The translations under genes were made by a program, and so were the position numbers. Positions 27,190 through 36,582 of a stretch of DNA of 64,000 nucleotides are shown in pieces (positions within the stretch are counted from its first letter, which is position 1; every line of letters begins with the position of its first letter). The notes beneath the pieces are model-generated. The model saw nothing but the letters and a program-made list of their open reading frames with translations, searched no databases and was not told where the DNA came from. Source of the DNA: Granulimonas faecalis (GTDB lineage Bacteria; Actinomycetota; Coriobacteriia; Coriobacteriales; Atopobiaceae); assembly GCF_022834715.1 (NCBI RefSeq), contig NZ_BQKC01000001.1, forward strand, positions 346,501-410,500. Reading direction: 5' to 3'.

Positions 27190-29745
27190 TCACGCCTCCC
27201 AGAAGCCGGCGCGGTAGTTCTTGAACACCACGCCGTCGCTTGCCTGGGTGGCGTCGAGGTCCACGTCGGCCGTGATGCGGAAGTCATGGTCGCCGTCGGC
27301 GTCCGAGAAGATCTGCCGCACGTGCCACACGTGGGCGGATTCCTCGTCGCCGTCGTCGATGTCGAAAAAGGCCGCCGAGCGCGCGTCGCCGTCCAGCAGG
27401 ATCTCGTCGTGCTCGGCGTAGAGGCGCTCGAGCACCTGGCGCCACACGCGTTCGCCGTAGCCCCAGTCGGCGTCCAGCTCGCCCAGGGTCGCCGCGTCGC
27501 GGCGCGCCGCCAGGGTCTGTCGGCGGAACAGGGCGTTCCTCACCAGCAGGGTCAGGCCTCGGCGGTCCTTGACCACGGCGTCGGAGGCCACGAAGGCGCC
27601 GGGCCCACCGTCCTCCTCCTCGCCGGCGGCCTCCCAGGCGTCCACGAGGCTGGAGTCCACCGAGCGCACCATGAGGCCCAGCCAGGCGCAGATCTCGTCC
27701 AGGCGCCCGTCGCGTTTCTCGGGCGGCACGGTGCGGTCCAGGGCGCGGTAGGCCTCGGAGAGGTAGCGCAGCAGGATGCCCTCGAACCTCGCGATGCCCA
27801 GGGCCTGCACGTAGCTCTTGAAGTCGTTGGCGCTCTCGAGCATGGCGCGCAGCACGCTCTTGGGCCGGAGGCTGAAGTCGCGGGCCCAGGGCACCTCGCG
27901 GCAGTACATCTCGAACGCCGCCTCCAACTCGTCGGCCAGGGGCTTCTCGTAGTCGACGTCGGCGAGGAGCTCGATGCGTTCCTCGTAGTCCACGCCCTCT
28001 GCCTTGAGGCGCTGGTTCTCGGCCTCCCTGGCCTTCCTGAGCTGGGCGCGCAGGATCTGGTAGGGGTCCTCCAGGGTGGCCTCCACCATGGAGACCACGT
28101 CCAGGGCGTAGGAGGGGTCCTCCGGGTCGAGGAGCTCGAGGGCCGCCAGCAGGAACGGCGAGAGGGGCTGGTCGAGGGCGAAGTCCTCGGGCAGCTCGCG
28201 GGTGAGGGCGTAGGTGGGGCCGTCCCCGCCGTCCTCGCGCACCACCACGCCGGTGTCGATGAGCGTTGCGAAGACCTCGTCGGCCCTGGCCTCGAGGGCA
28301 TCCTTCTGCTCGGGGGTCTGCAGGGAGTCCTGGATGATGCGCGAGACGGCGGCCCGTGCGTCGCCGCCGCGGCCCACGACCTCGAGCACCATGGAGTGCG
28401 TGACGTCCATGCGCGGCGTGAGCTTCTCGGGCACGGACTCCACGAGGCGCTCGAACGTACCCCCGTTCCAGTTGACGAACCCCTCGGGCGGCCGCTTCTT
28501 CTTCACGCGGCGGCGCTTCTTGGGGTCGTCGCCGGCCTTGGCCAGGGCGCGGGCGTTCTCGATGTCGTGCTCGGGGGCCTCGGCCACCACGACGCCCTCG
28601 GTGTCGAAGCCGCTGCGCCCGGCGCGGCCGGCGATCTGGTGGAACTCGCGGGAGCGCAGACGGCGCTGCCGGTGGCCGTCGAACTTGGTGAGCTGCGTGA
28701 ACACCACGGTGTGGATGGGCACGTTGATGCCCACGCCCAGGGTGTCGGTGCCGCAGATCACGGGGAGCAGCCCCTGCTGGGCCAGGCGCTCCACGAGCAG
28801 GCGGTAGCGCGGCAGCATGCCGGCGTGGTGCACGCCCACACCGCTGGCCAGCAGGCGCTTGAGGATCTTGCCGAAGGCCGTGGAGAAGTTGGTGCCGCGG
28901 CAGGCCTCCTGGATGCGCTTGCGCTGCTCCTTGGTGGCGATGCCGAACGACGAGAGCGCCTGGGCGGAGTCCAGCGCCGCCGCCTGGGCGAAGTGCACGA
29001 TGTAGAGGGGCCCCTCGCCTTCGCGCAGGGCGAGCTCCACCGTGGCCTCGAGCGACGTCATGGCGTAGCGGTAGCTGAGCGGCACGGGCCTCTCAGCGTC
29101 CATGACGCGGTCCACGTCGCGGCCGCTCATGCGCTCCATGAGGGCCACGATGTCGTCCATGTCGCCCAGCGTGGCGCTCATGAGCAGGAACTGCGTCTGG
29201 GGCAGGCAGAGCAGCGGGATCTGCCAGGCGCGGCCGCGGTCGGGGTCCGAGAAGAAGTGGAACTCGTCGGCGGCGACGCTGGAGATGTCGGCCCCGTCGC
29301 CCTCGGCGAGGGCGCGGTTGGCCAGGATCTCGGCCGTGCAGCAGACGATGGGGGCGTCCGGGTTTATCTGCACGTCACCCGTGAGCATGCCCACGAGGTC
29401 GCGGCCGAAGAGGTCCACGAGGTCGAAGAACTTCTCGGACACGAGGGCCTTGATGGGGGCCGTGTAGTAGGAGGTCTCGCCCCGGGCCACCGCCATGAAG
29501 TGCATGCCTAAGGCCACGAGGCTCTTGCCGGAGCCCGTGGGCGTGCCCAGCACCACGTGGTCGCCCATCATGAGGGCCATGAGGGCCTCCTCCTGATGGG
29601 GCCAGAGCTCGATGCCGCGGCCCGAGCACCAATCGAGGAACGCGTCGAAGCAGTCCTCGCGGGTGAGCGTCTCGCGTCCGTTGAGCTCGAGGGCGAGCTC
29701 CCCCAGCTCCCCGAACTCCTGGGGGGAGACGATCTCTGATGCCAT
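27190..29745 (-). CDS. Ski2-like DEAD/DEAH-box helicase with DUF3516-type C-terminus
   Basis: The 851-residue protein is an ATP-dependent RNA/DNA helicase of the Ski2/Mtr4 group found in actinobacteria. Walker A is GTPTGSGKS at 67-75. The Walker B-like box reads ADEFHFFSD, motif III is LMSATL, and motif VI is QIAGRAGRSGFD. After the helicase core (about 1-430), the long C-terminal half resembles DUF3516. The likely role is RNA turnover or processing. It is divergent from the ferredoxin gene and is followed by a 55-bp repeat. Confidence 0.88.
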   Translation of the reverse strand: MASEIVSPQEFGELGELALELNGRETLTREDCFDAFLDWCSGRGIELWPHQEEALMALMMGDHVVLGTPTGSGKSLVALGMHFMAVARGETSYYTAPIKALVSEKFFDLVDLFGRDLVGMLTGDVQINPDAPIVCCTAEILANRALAEGDGADISSVAADEFHFFSDPDRGRAWQIPLLCLPQTQFLLMSATLGDMDDIVALMERMSGRDVDRVMDAERPVPLSYRYAMTSLEATVELALREGEGPLYIVHFAQAAALDSAQALSSFGIATKEQRKRIQEACRGTNFSTAFGKILKRLLASGVGVHHAGMLPRYRLLVERLAQQGLLPVICGTDTLGVGINVPIHTVVFTQLTKFDGHRQRRLRSREFHQIAGRAGRSGFDTEGVVVAEAPEHDIENARALAKAGDDPKKRRRVKKKRPPEGFVNWNGGTFERLVESVPEKLTPRMDVTHSMVLEVVGRGGDARAAVSRIIQDSLQTPEQKDALEARADEVFATLIDTGVVVREDGGDGPTYALTRELPEDFALDQPLSPFLLAALELLDPEDPSYALDVVSMVEATLEDPYQILRAQLRKAREAENQRLKAEGVDYEERIELLADVDYEKPLADELEAAFEMYCREVPWARDFSLRPKSVLRAMLESANDFKSYVQALGIARFEGILLRYLSEAYRALDRTVPPEKRDGRLDEICAWLGLMVRSVDSSLVDAWEAAGEEEDGGPGAFVASDAVVKDRRGLTLLVRNALFRRQTLAARRDAATLGELDADWGYGERVWRQVLERLYAEHDEILLDGDARSAAFFDIDDGDEESAHVWHVRQIFSDADGDHDFRITADVDLDATQASDGVVFKNYRAGFWEA

Positions 29746-29873
29746 GGGCCTGCCTTCCGCAGCGGTTTGGACGTCGGCCTCCCATGGTACGCCGCCGGGG
29801 CGCCCTGTCCTACAATGTTGGGTTCAGACCGCGTGCAGACCGCGCGCCCGGCGCCGTCACCCAAGGAGCCCCC

Positions 29874-31163
29874 ATGGCCGAGAAGCGCGACTTCCTCGAC
29901 GACATCATCGACATCTCCCAGGACTTCCAGGCCATCCGGAACCCCCTGGCCGACATCGCCAACACCCTGGCCGCCAAGCCCGGCGAGGTCCCCGTGTGGA
30001 ACCCCGCCGACTACAAGGAGCGCCCGCGGGCGGCCACGCCGTCGTGCACCAGCTGCAAGTCGCGGGACGCCTCCACCTGCACCCGCTGCGTCGACGTGTG
30101 CCCCAAGGGGGCCGTCCACGTGGACGACGGCGCCATCGAGATCGACGACACCTGCATCAAGTGCGGCCTGTGCGTCTCGGTGTGCCCGAGCGAGGCCTAC
30201 CACACGCGAGAGATCAACACCGTCAAGCTCTACGACCGCATCGCCGGCGCCGCCGCCAGCCACGAGACCGCCTACGTCACGTGTACCCGGGCCCTCGGCC
30301 GCCTGCCCCGGGAGAACGAGGTCGTGCTGCCCTGCGTGGGCGCCGTGCCCTCCGAGACGTGGTTCGCCCTCATGACACGCTTCCCCAACATCGCCGTCTA
30401 CCTGCCCCTGGGCATCTGCGACCGCTGCCGCACCACCACCGGCGAGCAGACCTACTGCGACATGATCTCCCGGGCCGAGACCTGGGCGGGGTTTGGCCTG
30501 GACCTCGTGGTGGACGAGGCCGACCTCACCTGCGAGGTGCGCCGCAGCTGGCAGCGCAAGGAGTTCGTGGAGAGCATCATGAAGAGCGGCGAGCGCCTGG
30601 TGAGCCGCACCAACCCCGTGCTCACGGCGGCCAAGCGGGTGCGGGGGCTCCTGGACACCCACAAGAGGCAGATGGACCAGGTGCAGCACACCCTGGACCG
30701 GGCCGTGGGCGTCACCAACGCCAAGAACCGCCGCCGCGTCCTCACCGACCGCCGCAAGCAGGTCATGGGGGCCCTCCAGAAGCACCCGGAGCTGGCCGGC
30801 AACATCGACCTGTACCAACCGGTGTGCGACATGGCCCTCTGCACGCTCTGCGGCAGGTGCGAGGACGTGTGCCCGGTACGCTGCATCCAGATCGGCGAGG
30901 ACGGCCGCTGGAGCGTGGAGCCGGAGTTCTGCGTGCAGTGCGGGGCCTGCGAGCACGTGTGCCCCACGGGTGCCGTCGAGTACGAGTTCTCCGACGCCGA
31001 GGAGCTGGTGCTTCCCGACGAGGAGGAGAAGGACCGCCGCGAGCGCGAGGCCGAGTCCAAGGCGGAGCTGGAGCGCCTCAAGGAGCAGGGCCGGAGCCAG
31101 GTGCTCAAGGGCCTCGACATGCTGGAGAGGCTCGGCGGCTCACTGGCAGACGACGAGGGCTAG
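29874..31163 (+). CDS. Multi-cluster 4Fe-4S ferredoxin-domain protein
   Basis: The 429-residue protein carries a cysteine-rich ferredoxin pair near residues 57-112 (including CTRCVDVCPKGA and CIKCGLCVSVCPSEA). A second pair lies near 318-370 (CTLCGRCEDVCPVRC and CVQCGACEHVCPTGA). Up to four [4Fe-4S] clusters are therefore predicted. The central 200 residues have further cysteines (VVLPCVGAVPSETW, LGICDRCRTTTGE) and a helical segment. The C-terminus is highly charged. It is probably cytoplasmic and acts in electron transfer, but no redox partner gene adjoins it. CAAGGAG precedes the ATG. Confidence 0.82.
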   Translation: MAEKRDFLDDIIDISQDFQAIRNPLADIANTLAAKPGEVPVWNPADYKERPRAATPSCTSCKSRDASTCTRCVDVCPKGAVHVDDGAIEIDDTCIKCGLCVSVCPSEAYHTREINTVKLYDRIAGAAASHETAYVTCTRALGRLPRENEVVLPCVGAVPSETWFALMTRFPNIAVYLPLGICDRCRTTTGEQTYCDMISRAETWAGFGLDLVVDEADLTCEVRRSWQRKEFVESIMKSGERLVSRTNPVLTAAKRVRGLLDTHKRQMDQVQHTLDRAVGVTNAKNRRRVLTDRRKQVMGALQKHPELAGNIDLYQPVCDMALCTLCGRCEDVCPVRCIQIGEDGRWSVEPEFCVQCGACEHVCPTGAVEYEFSDAEELVLPDEEEKDRREREAESKAELERLKEQGRSQVLKGLDMLERLGGSLADDEG

Positions 31164-31235
31164 GCCGGCGCCTCAGCGCCCGGGGGCCGCCGTGCGGGGT
31201 ACAGTGGGAGGAGCACCCTCCAGAAAGGAACCCCC

Positions 31236-32300
31236 GTGTCTCTCTCCATCGGCATCGTCGGGCTGCCCAACGTGGGCAAGTCCACGCTCTTCACGGCCCT
31301 CACCAAGCGCGCCGGCCTGGCCGCCAACTACCCCTTCGCCACCATCGAGCCCAACGTGGGCATCGTGGACGTGCCCGACGCCCGCCTGGGCGAGCTGGCC
31401 GCCATCGTGAGCCCCGACCGCATCGTGCCGGCCACCGTGGAGTTCGTGGACATCGCCGGCCTGGTCAAGGGGGCCAACGCCGGCGAGGGTCTGGGCAACC
31501 AGTTCTTGGCCAACATCCGCGAGACCGACGCCATCTGCGAGGTGGTGCGCTACTTCTCCGACCCCGACGTCGTGCACGTGGACGGCCGGGTGGACCCCGC
31601 GGCCGACGCCGACACGATCATGACCGAGCTCATCCTCGCCGACATCGCCACCCTCGAGAAGCAGCTGCCCAAGCTGGAGAAGGAGGCCCGCCGCGACAAG
31701 GAGCTGGCGCCCAAGCTCGCCGTGGCCCAGCGCCTGCTGGCGTGGCTCAACGACGGCGGTCGCGCCGCCGCCATGGACATGACCGACGACGAACGCGTCG
31801 CCGCCAGGGAGCTGTTCCTGCTCACCATGAAGCCGGTGATCTACGTGGCCAACGTCGACGAGGACGAGGTGGGGGAGACCCCGGCGCCCATCGACGGCCA
31901 GACCCCCATCCCCATCTGCGCCGAGGTGGAGGCCGAGCTCGCCGAGCTGGGCGACGAGGAGGCCAAGGACTTCCTGGAGAGCCTGGGCCTGGAGCGGAGC
32001 GGCCTCGAGACGCTGGCCCAGACCGCCTACCGCACGCTGGGCCTGCAGAGCTACTTCACCGCCGGCCCCATGGAGGTCAAGGCATGGACCGTCCCCGTGG
32101 GCGCCAAGGCACCCCAGGCCGCCGGCGTGATCCACTCGGATTTTGAGCGCGGCTTCATCAAGGCCGAGGTCGCCAGCTACGAGGACTACGTGGAGCTGGG
32201 CGGCGAGGCCGGGTGCCGCGCCCAGGGCAAGCTGCGTATGGAGGGCAAGGACTACGTGGTGCAGGACGGCGACGTGATGCACTTTCGCTTCAACGTCTAG
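31236..32300 (+). CDS. ychF: Redox-regulated ATPase/GTPase YchF
   Basis: The 354-residue P-loop protein is the OBG-family member YchF, which prefers ATP and associates with ribosomes. G1 is GLPNVGKST, followed by [33 protein letters not shown] and the C-terminal TGS domain ending [11 protein letters not shown]. The start codon is GTG, seven bases after AAAGGA. A 55-bp repeat begins 2 bp after the stop codon. Confidence 0.96.
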   Translation: MSLSIGIVGLPNVGKSTLFTALTKRAGLAANYPFATIEPNVGIVDVPDARLGELAAIVSPDRIVPATVEFVDIAGLVKGANAGEGLGNQFLANIRETDAICEVVRYFSDPDVVHVDGRVDPAADADTIMTELILADIATLEKQLPKLEKEARRDKELAPKLAVAQRLLAWLNDGGRAAAMDMTDDERVAARELFLLTMKPVIYVANVDEDEVGETPAPIDGQTPIPICAEVEAELAELGDEEAKDFLESLGLERSGLETLAQTAYRTLGLQSYFTAGPMEVKAWTVPVGAKAPQAAGVIHSDFERGFIKAEVASYEDYVELGGEAGCRAQGKLRMEGKDYVVQDGDVMHFRFNV

Positions 32301-32302
32301 GC

Positions 32303-32357
32303 CCCCTGTCCCACCACCCGGACACTTTTGTCCCAATGGTCGGGCACTTCTGTCCCA
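32303..32357 (+). repeat. 55-bp 3'-end repeat, copy after ychF
   Basis: It matches 27131-27185 read in reverse complement, with one visible T-to-C change in the second 17-mer (GCACTTCTGTCCCA). It is in the sense orientation of ychF and starts 2 bp after its stop. Confidence 0.88.
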
Positions 32358-32378
32358 GATCGTACAGTTTCCCCGTCA

Positions 32379-32500
32379 CGCACCACCGTGGCGCGCCGGT
32401 CGCGAGACCGCGCCACGGTGGTGCGCTTTTCGGCCGGTCCGCCGGGTTTCCCACACCACAGTGGCGCACCGGCTGCAAGACCGCACTACCGTGGCGCATC
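32379..32500. repeat. Inverted repeats of the cgcaccaccgtggcgc family
   Basis: CGCACCACCGTGGCGC at 32379-32394 is the exact complement of 32410-32425. Diverged copies (CACCACAGTGGCGCACC and CACTACCGTGGCGCATC) follow to 32500. A shorter relative lies at 11863-11921. The rest of the gap up to the formate-lyase start (32501-32673) shows no gene. Confidence 0.7.
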
Positions 32501-32673
32501 CCGGCACCCTGCCGCCCCGCCGCCGGGCCCCGCTCCGCCCTCATCGAGCATGCCAAACCTCGTTCACCCACCCAGTTACCGGTATTTCAGTTGGGCTGTT
32601 CCGGCACCCCTCCGGCTCTGCTAGGTTTTTGCTTGGAAAGACTTCAAGGTTCTCGCAGAAAGTGAGCATCGCC

Positions 32674-34809
32674 ATGCAAGAGACTCCGGTCGCCTGGGAG
32701 GGCTTCGCCCCGGGCCCCTGGCAGCATGAGGTCGACGTTCGCGACTTCATCCAGCGCAACTACACCCCCTACGAGGGCGACGAGACCTTCCTCGAGGGTC
32801 CCACCGAGGACACCGAGTACCTGTGGGGCGAGGTCATGGACCTCTTTGCCGCCGAGCGTGCCATGGGCGGCGTCATCGCCATGGACACCGACGTCATCTC
32901 CACCATCACCAGCCACGGCCCCGGCTACATCGACAAGGGCCGCGAGACCGTCGTGGGCCTGCAGACCGACAAGCCCCTCAAGCGCGCCCTGCAGCCCAAC
33001 GGCGGCATCCGCATGGCCGTGCAGGCCTGCGAGAGCCACGGCTACCACGTGGACGAGAAGATCGTGGACATCTACACCAACCTGCGCAAGACCCACAACG
33101 CGGGCGTGTTCGACGTCTACACCCCCGAGATGCGCGCCTGCCGCCACTCCCACATCATCACCGGCCTGCCCGACGCCTACGGCCGCGGCCGCATCATCGG
33201 CGACTACCGCCGCGTGGCCCTCTACGGCCTCGACTTCCTCATCGCCGACAAGAAGCGCCAGAAGGAGGGCACCGAGTCCACGATGACCGAGCCGGTCATC
33301 CGCCACCGCGAGGAGCTCTCCGAGCAGATCCGCGCCCTCCAGGAGCTCAAGGAGCTCGGCGCCATCTACGGCTTCGACCTGGGCCGTCCCGCCGAGACGC
33401 TGCAGGAGGCCATCCAGTGGCTGTACTTCGGCTACCTGGGCAGCGTCAAGGAGCAGAACGGCGCCGCCATGAGCCTGGGCCGCACCAGCACCTTCCTCGA
33501 CATCTACGCCGAGCGCGACCTCGCCCGCGGCATCGTCGACGAGCGCCAGGTGCAGGAGTACGTGGACCACTTCATCATGAAGCTGCGCATGGTCAAGTTC
33601 GCCCGCACCCCCGACTACAACGAGCTGTTCAGCGGCGACCCCCAGTGGGTCACCGAGTCCATCGGCGGCATGGGCATCGACGGCCGCCCGCTGGTCACCA
33701 AGATGAGCTTCCGCTACCTCCACACGCTGGAGAACCTCGGCACGAGCCCCGAGCCCAACCTCACGGTGCTCTGGTCCACCCGCCTGCCCGAGGCCTTCAA
33801 GCGCTACTGCGCCAAGATCTCCATCGTCTCGAGCTCCATCCAGTACGAGAACGACGACCTCATGCGCGTGTACCACGGCGACGACTACGCCATCGCCTGC
33901 TGCGTGAGCTCCATGCGCGTGGGCAAGGAGATGCAGTTCTTCGGCGCCCGCGCCAACCTGGCCAAGTGCCTGCTCTACGCCATCAACGGCGGCGTGGACG
34001 AGGTCGAGGGCACCCAGATCGGCCCCAAGTACCGTCCCGTGGAGGGCGACGTCCTCGACTACGACGACGTCATGGACAAGTTCCACGACATGATGGACTG
34101 GCTGGCCGGCGTCTACGTGAACGCCCTCAACATCATCCACTACATGCACGACAAGTACTGCTACGAGCGGCTGCAGATGGCCCTCCACGACGAGCACGTG
34201 CACCGCTGGTTCGCCACGGGCATCGCGGGCCTCTCCGTGGTGGCCGACTCCCTCTCGGCCATCAAGTACGCCACCGTGCGCCCCGTCCGCGACGAGCGCG
34301 GCATCGTGGTGGACTTCGCGGTGGAGGGCGACTTCCCCCGCTACGGCAACGACGACGACCGCGTGGACGCCATCGCCGCCGAGGTGATCGAGGACTTCAT
34401 GCACGACATCCGCGGCTACGAGACCTACCACAAGTCCGTGCCCACCACGTCGGTGCTCACCATCACCTCCAACGTGGTGTACGGCAAGGCCACCGGCTCC
34501 ACCCCCGACGGCCGCAAGGCCGGCGAGCCCTTCGCCCCCGGCGCCAACCCCATGCACCACCGCGACAGCTGCGGCGCCGTGGCGAGCCTCGCCTCCGTGG
34601 CCAAGATGCCCTTCAAGGACGCCCAGGACGGCATCTCCAACACGTTCTCCATCGTGCCGGGCGCCCTGGGCAAGGACGGCGACGTCATGTTCGGCGACCT
34701 CGACCTCGACGCCTTGGGCGTGGAGGTGACCTTTGCCAACGATATCCCCGCTGCCTGCGCCGCCGACGCCTCCGCCCGCGAGGGCGCCGTGGACGTCGAC
34801 TGCTCGTAG
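32674..34809 (+). CDS. pflB: Pyruvate formate-lyase catalytic chain lacking the glycyl-radical domain
   Basis: The enzyme converts pyruvate and CoA to acetyl-CoA and formate in anaerobic fermentation. The 711-residue chain has the whole PFL barrel, including the adjacent catalytic cysteines C409-C410 in IACCVSSM and the conserved [20 protein letters not shown]. It ends at a TAG before the region that in classical PFL (about 760 residues) carries the glycyl radical. That piece is encoded by the next gene 52 bp downstream. The ATG is preceded by AGAAAGTGAG. The activase gene follows, giving a complete split PFL operon. Confidence 0.94.
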   Translation: MQETPVAWEGFAPGPWQHEVDVRDFIQRNYTPYEGDETFLEGPTEDTEYLWGEVMDLFAAERAMGGVIAMDTDVISTITSHGPGYIDKGRETVVGLQTDKPLKRALQPNGGIRMAVQACESHGYHVDEKIVDIYTNLRKTHNAGVFDVYTPEMRACRHSHIITGLPDAYGRGRIIGDYRRVALYGLDFLIADKKRQKEGTESTMTEPVIRHREELSEQIRALQELKELGAIYGFDLGRPAETLQEAIQWLYFGYLGSVKEQNGAAMSLGRTSTFLDIYAERDLARGIVDERQVQEYVDHFIMKLRMVKFARTPDYNELFSGDPQWVTESIGGMGIDGRPLVTKMSFRYLHTLENLGTSPEPNLTVLWSTRLPEAFKRYCAKISIVSSSIQYENDDLMRVYHGDDYAIACCVSSMRVGKEMQFFGARANLAKCLLYAINGGVDEVEGTQIGPKYRPVEGDVLDYDDVMDKFHDMMDWLAGVYVNALNIIHYMHDKYCYERLQMALHDEHVHRWFATGIAGLSVVADSLSAIKYATVRPVRDERGIVVDFAVEGDFPRYGNDDDRVDAIAAEVIEDFMHDIRGYETYHKSVPTTSVLTITSNVVYGKATGSTPDGRKAGEPFAPGANPMHHRDSCGAVASLASVAKMPFKDAQDGISNTFSIVPGALGKDGDVMFGDLDLDALGVEVTFANDIPAACAADASAREGAVDVDCS

Positions 34810-34861
34810 CGCCCGCACCCGACCACCCGACCACCTAGAAGCCCCTACGGAAGGAGCTGCC

Positions 34862-35113
34862 ATGACCACCAGCGAAGTCTCCGCCGACCAGGTCGACAAC
34901 CTCGTCTCCATGCTCGACGGCTATGCCGAGAAGGGCGGCCACCACCTCAACGTCAACGTCTTCAACCGCGAGACGCTGCTTGACGCCCAGGCTCACCCCG
35001 AGAAGTACCCGCAGCTCACGGTGCGTGTCTCCGGCTACGCCGTGAACTTCAACAAGCTCACCCGCGAGCAGCAGGACGAGGTCATCTCCCGCACGTTCCA
35101 CGAGGCGCTCTAG
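34862..35113 (+). CDS. Separate glycyl-radical subunit of pyruvate formate-lyase (GrcA-like)
   Basis: This 83-residue protein corresponds to the last part of classical PFL. It contains [16 protein letters not shown] and the radical loop RVSGYAVNF, with the radical glycine at G58, and ends in ISRTFHEAL. It has its own strong ribosome site (GGAAGGAG). It presumably docks on the PflB chain upstream to complete the active site, as E. coli GrcA (YfiD) does for damaged PFL. Here it would be needed constitutively because PflB has no radical glycine of its own. Confidence 0.92.
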   Translation: MTTSEVSADQVDNLVSMLDGYAEKGGHHLNVNVFNRETLLDAQAHPEKYPQLTVRVSGYAVNFNKLTREQQDEVISRTFHEAL

Positions 35114-35138
35114 GCAGATAAGCGCCTGAAAACGACTG

Positions 35139-35178
35139 AGGACGGGTCGCGCCTGCAGTGTGGGGCGCGACCCGTCCT
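35139..35178 (+). terminator. 15-bp hairpin between radical subunit and activase genes
   Basis: AGGACGGGTCGCGCC at 35139-35153 pairs perfectly with 35164-35178 around a 10-nt loop. No T-run follows. It could terminate or attenuate so that the activase is made at a lower level than the two lyase chains. The preceding GCGCCTGAAAACG is a half-site of the cgcctgaaagcg repeat family. Confidence 0.55.
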
Positions 35179-35212
35179 ATGATTGGCGGGGCTGAGGAAC
35201 GAGGAGGCAGGT

Positions 35213-36007
35213 GTGGAGAAAGACGAGGCGGGCAAGATCGGGGCGCTGCGGGCCCGGGAGGGTCGCGTGCACTCCATGGAGACCATGGGCACCGTCGACG
35301 GCCCGGGCACGAGGCTCGTGGTCTTCTGCCAGGGGTGCCCCATGCGCTGCGCCTACTGCCACAACCCCGACTCCTGGGACCCGGCGGCCGGCTCCGTGAC
35401 CACGGCGGGGGAGGTGCTCGACCTCTTCGAGCGCAACCGCCCCTTCTACCGCCGCGGCGGCATCACGCTCTCCGGCGGCGAGCCCATGCTGCAGCCCGAC
35501 TTCGCCGCCGCCGTGTTCGCCCTGGCCCATGCCGCGCCGGCGGGGCGCATCCACACGTGCCTGGACACCTCGGGCATCGCCTTCTCGGCCGCCTCGCCCG
35601 AGCGCCACGCCGCCCTGCTCGACAAGTGCGACCTCGTGCTGCTGGATGTCAAGCACGCCTTCGACGAGGGGCACAGGGAGCTCACGGGCAAGGCCGCCGG
35701 CAACCCCCGGGCCCTGGGCGACGAGCTCGCCCGCCGCGGCACGCCTGTGGTGGTCCGCCACGTGGTGGTGCCAGGCATCACCGACGACCCTGAGGAGCTC
35801 GCCGCCCTGGGTCGGCTCATCGCCCGCTGGGACAACGTCGTGGGCCTCGACCTGCTGCCCTACCACACCATGGGCGTGGGGAAGTACCGGGCGCTGGGCC
35901 TGGACTACCCCCTGGAGGGCGTGTCCGCGCAGGAGAAGGGCGCCATCCCGGGGCTGCGCCGACAGGTGCTGGAGGCCCGCGCCGCGGCCCGGTCCGACCG
36001 CGGTTGA
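35213..36007 (+). CDS. pflA: Pyruvate formate-lyase activating enzyme
   Basis: The 264-residue radical-SAM enzyme installs the glycyl radical on PFL. The iron-sulfur motif is C42-x3-C46-x2-C49 in GCPMRCAYCHNPDSW. Other family motifs are VDGPGTR, LSGGEPMLQ, LLDVKH and LLPYHTMGVGKY. The GTG at 35213 is favoured because GAGGAGG lies 5 bases before it. A TTG at 35183 is possible but has no such site. Confidence 0.94.
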   Translation: MEKDEAGKIGALRAREGRVHSMETMGTVDGPGTRLVVFCQGCPMRCAYCHNPDSWDPAAGSVTTAGEVLDLFERNRPFYRRGGITLSGGEPMLQPDFAAAVFALAHAAPAGRIHTCLDTSGIAFSAASPERHAALLDKCDLVLLDVKHAFDEGHRELTGKAAGNPRALGDELARRGTPVVVRHVVVPGITDDPEELAALGRLIARWDNVVGLDLLPYHTMGVGKYRALGLDYPLEGVSAQEKGAIPGLRRQVLEARAAARSDRG

Positions 36008-36095
36008 CAGGGGCCCGCCCCCGTCACCTGCCCCCCACTGCCCCTCCTCCGCACCCCCCCTCCTCTGCACCTGAACGCGGCTGAGGGCGGGTCCC

Positions 36096-36452
36096 GACGC
36101 GCTCGCTGCCGGTGCGGCCCTCGCCGATGGGATCGTGGTGGGCCTCAAGTGCGGCGGTTCCGACGGCCTCTCGGGCATCACGGCCAACCCGGTCATCGGC
36201 CGCGTGAGCGACCGCGTGGCGGCCGAGGGCGGCACGTCGGTGCTCTGCGAGGTGCCCGAGATGTTCGGCGCCGAGGACTTCCTGCTCGGCCGCTGCGACA
36301 GCCGGGAGACCTTCGACGAGGCCCTGGCCGCGGCCAAGCCCGGCTGGGTGGACTTCGACGCCGTGCTGGCCTGCGCCAGCGGACGCAGGACCTCGGCGGA
36401 GCGCCGGGGTGCGGCGGAGGTCGCCATCTGGAAGGACGGGGTGACGCTGTAG
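36096..36452 (+). pseudogene. Altronate dehydratase (UxaA) remnant
   Basis: The frame reads ALADGIVVGLKCGGSDGLSG, then TANPVIGRVSD and VLCEVPEMFGAE, which belong to the C-terminal catalytic domain of altronate/galactarate dehydratases. After about 60 residues it jumps to PGWVDFDAVLACASGRRTS and AIWKDGVTL, the extreme C-terminus of that family. The N-terminal half and an internal block of probably more than 100 residues are missing. It is therefore a decayed, internally deleted gene rather than a frameshift artefact. A 55-bp repeat follows the stop. Confidence 0.8.
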
Positions 36453-36458
36453 GACCCG

Positions 36459-36510
36459 CTGTCCCACCACCCGGACACTTTTGTCCCAATGGTCGGGCAC
36501 TTTTGTCCCA
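36459..36510 (+). repeat. 55-bp 3'-end repeat, copy after UxaA remnant
   Basis: CTGTCCCACCACCCGGACAC followed by both 17-mers, here the perfect version with TTTTGTCCCA twice. It is in sense orientation, 6 bp after the remnant's stop. Confidence 0.85.
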
Positions 36511-36520
36511 AACCGCCGCC

Positions 36521-36561
36521 GGCGCCCCCGGCCGCCCGTTGGACGGGCGGCCGGGGGCGCC
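36521..36561. terminator. 19-bp hairpin between convergent genes
   Basis: Positions 36521-36539 and 36543-36561 are perfect complements with a 3-nt loop (TGG). It sits between the UxaA remnant and the convergent ABC permease gene, so it can end transcription from both sides. It is related in composition to 1289-1331. Confidence 0.6.
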
Positions 36562-36582
36562 GTGTGTCTCCCGTGTTTGGCG

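Noticed and set aside
26932-29511. An 859-codon plus-strand frame opposite the helicase gene
   Set aside because: It has the same composition artefact and begins inside intergenic repeats. The minus-strand helicase motifs are unambiguous.
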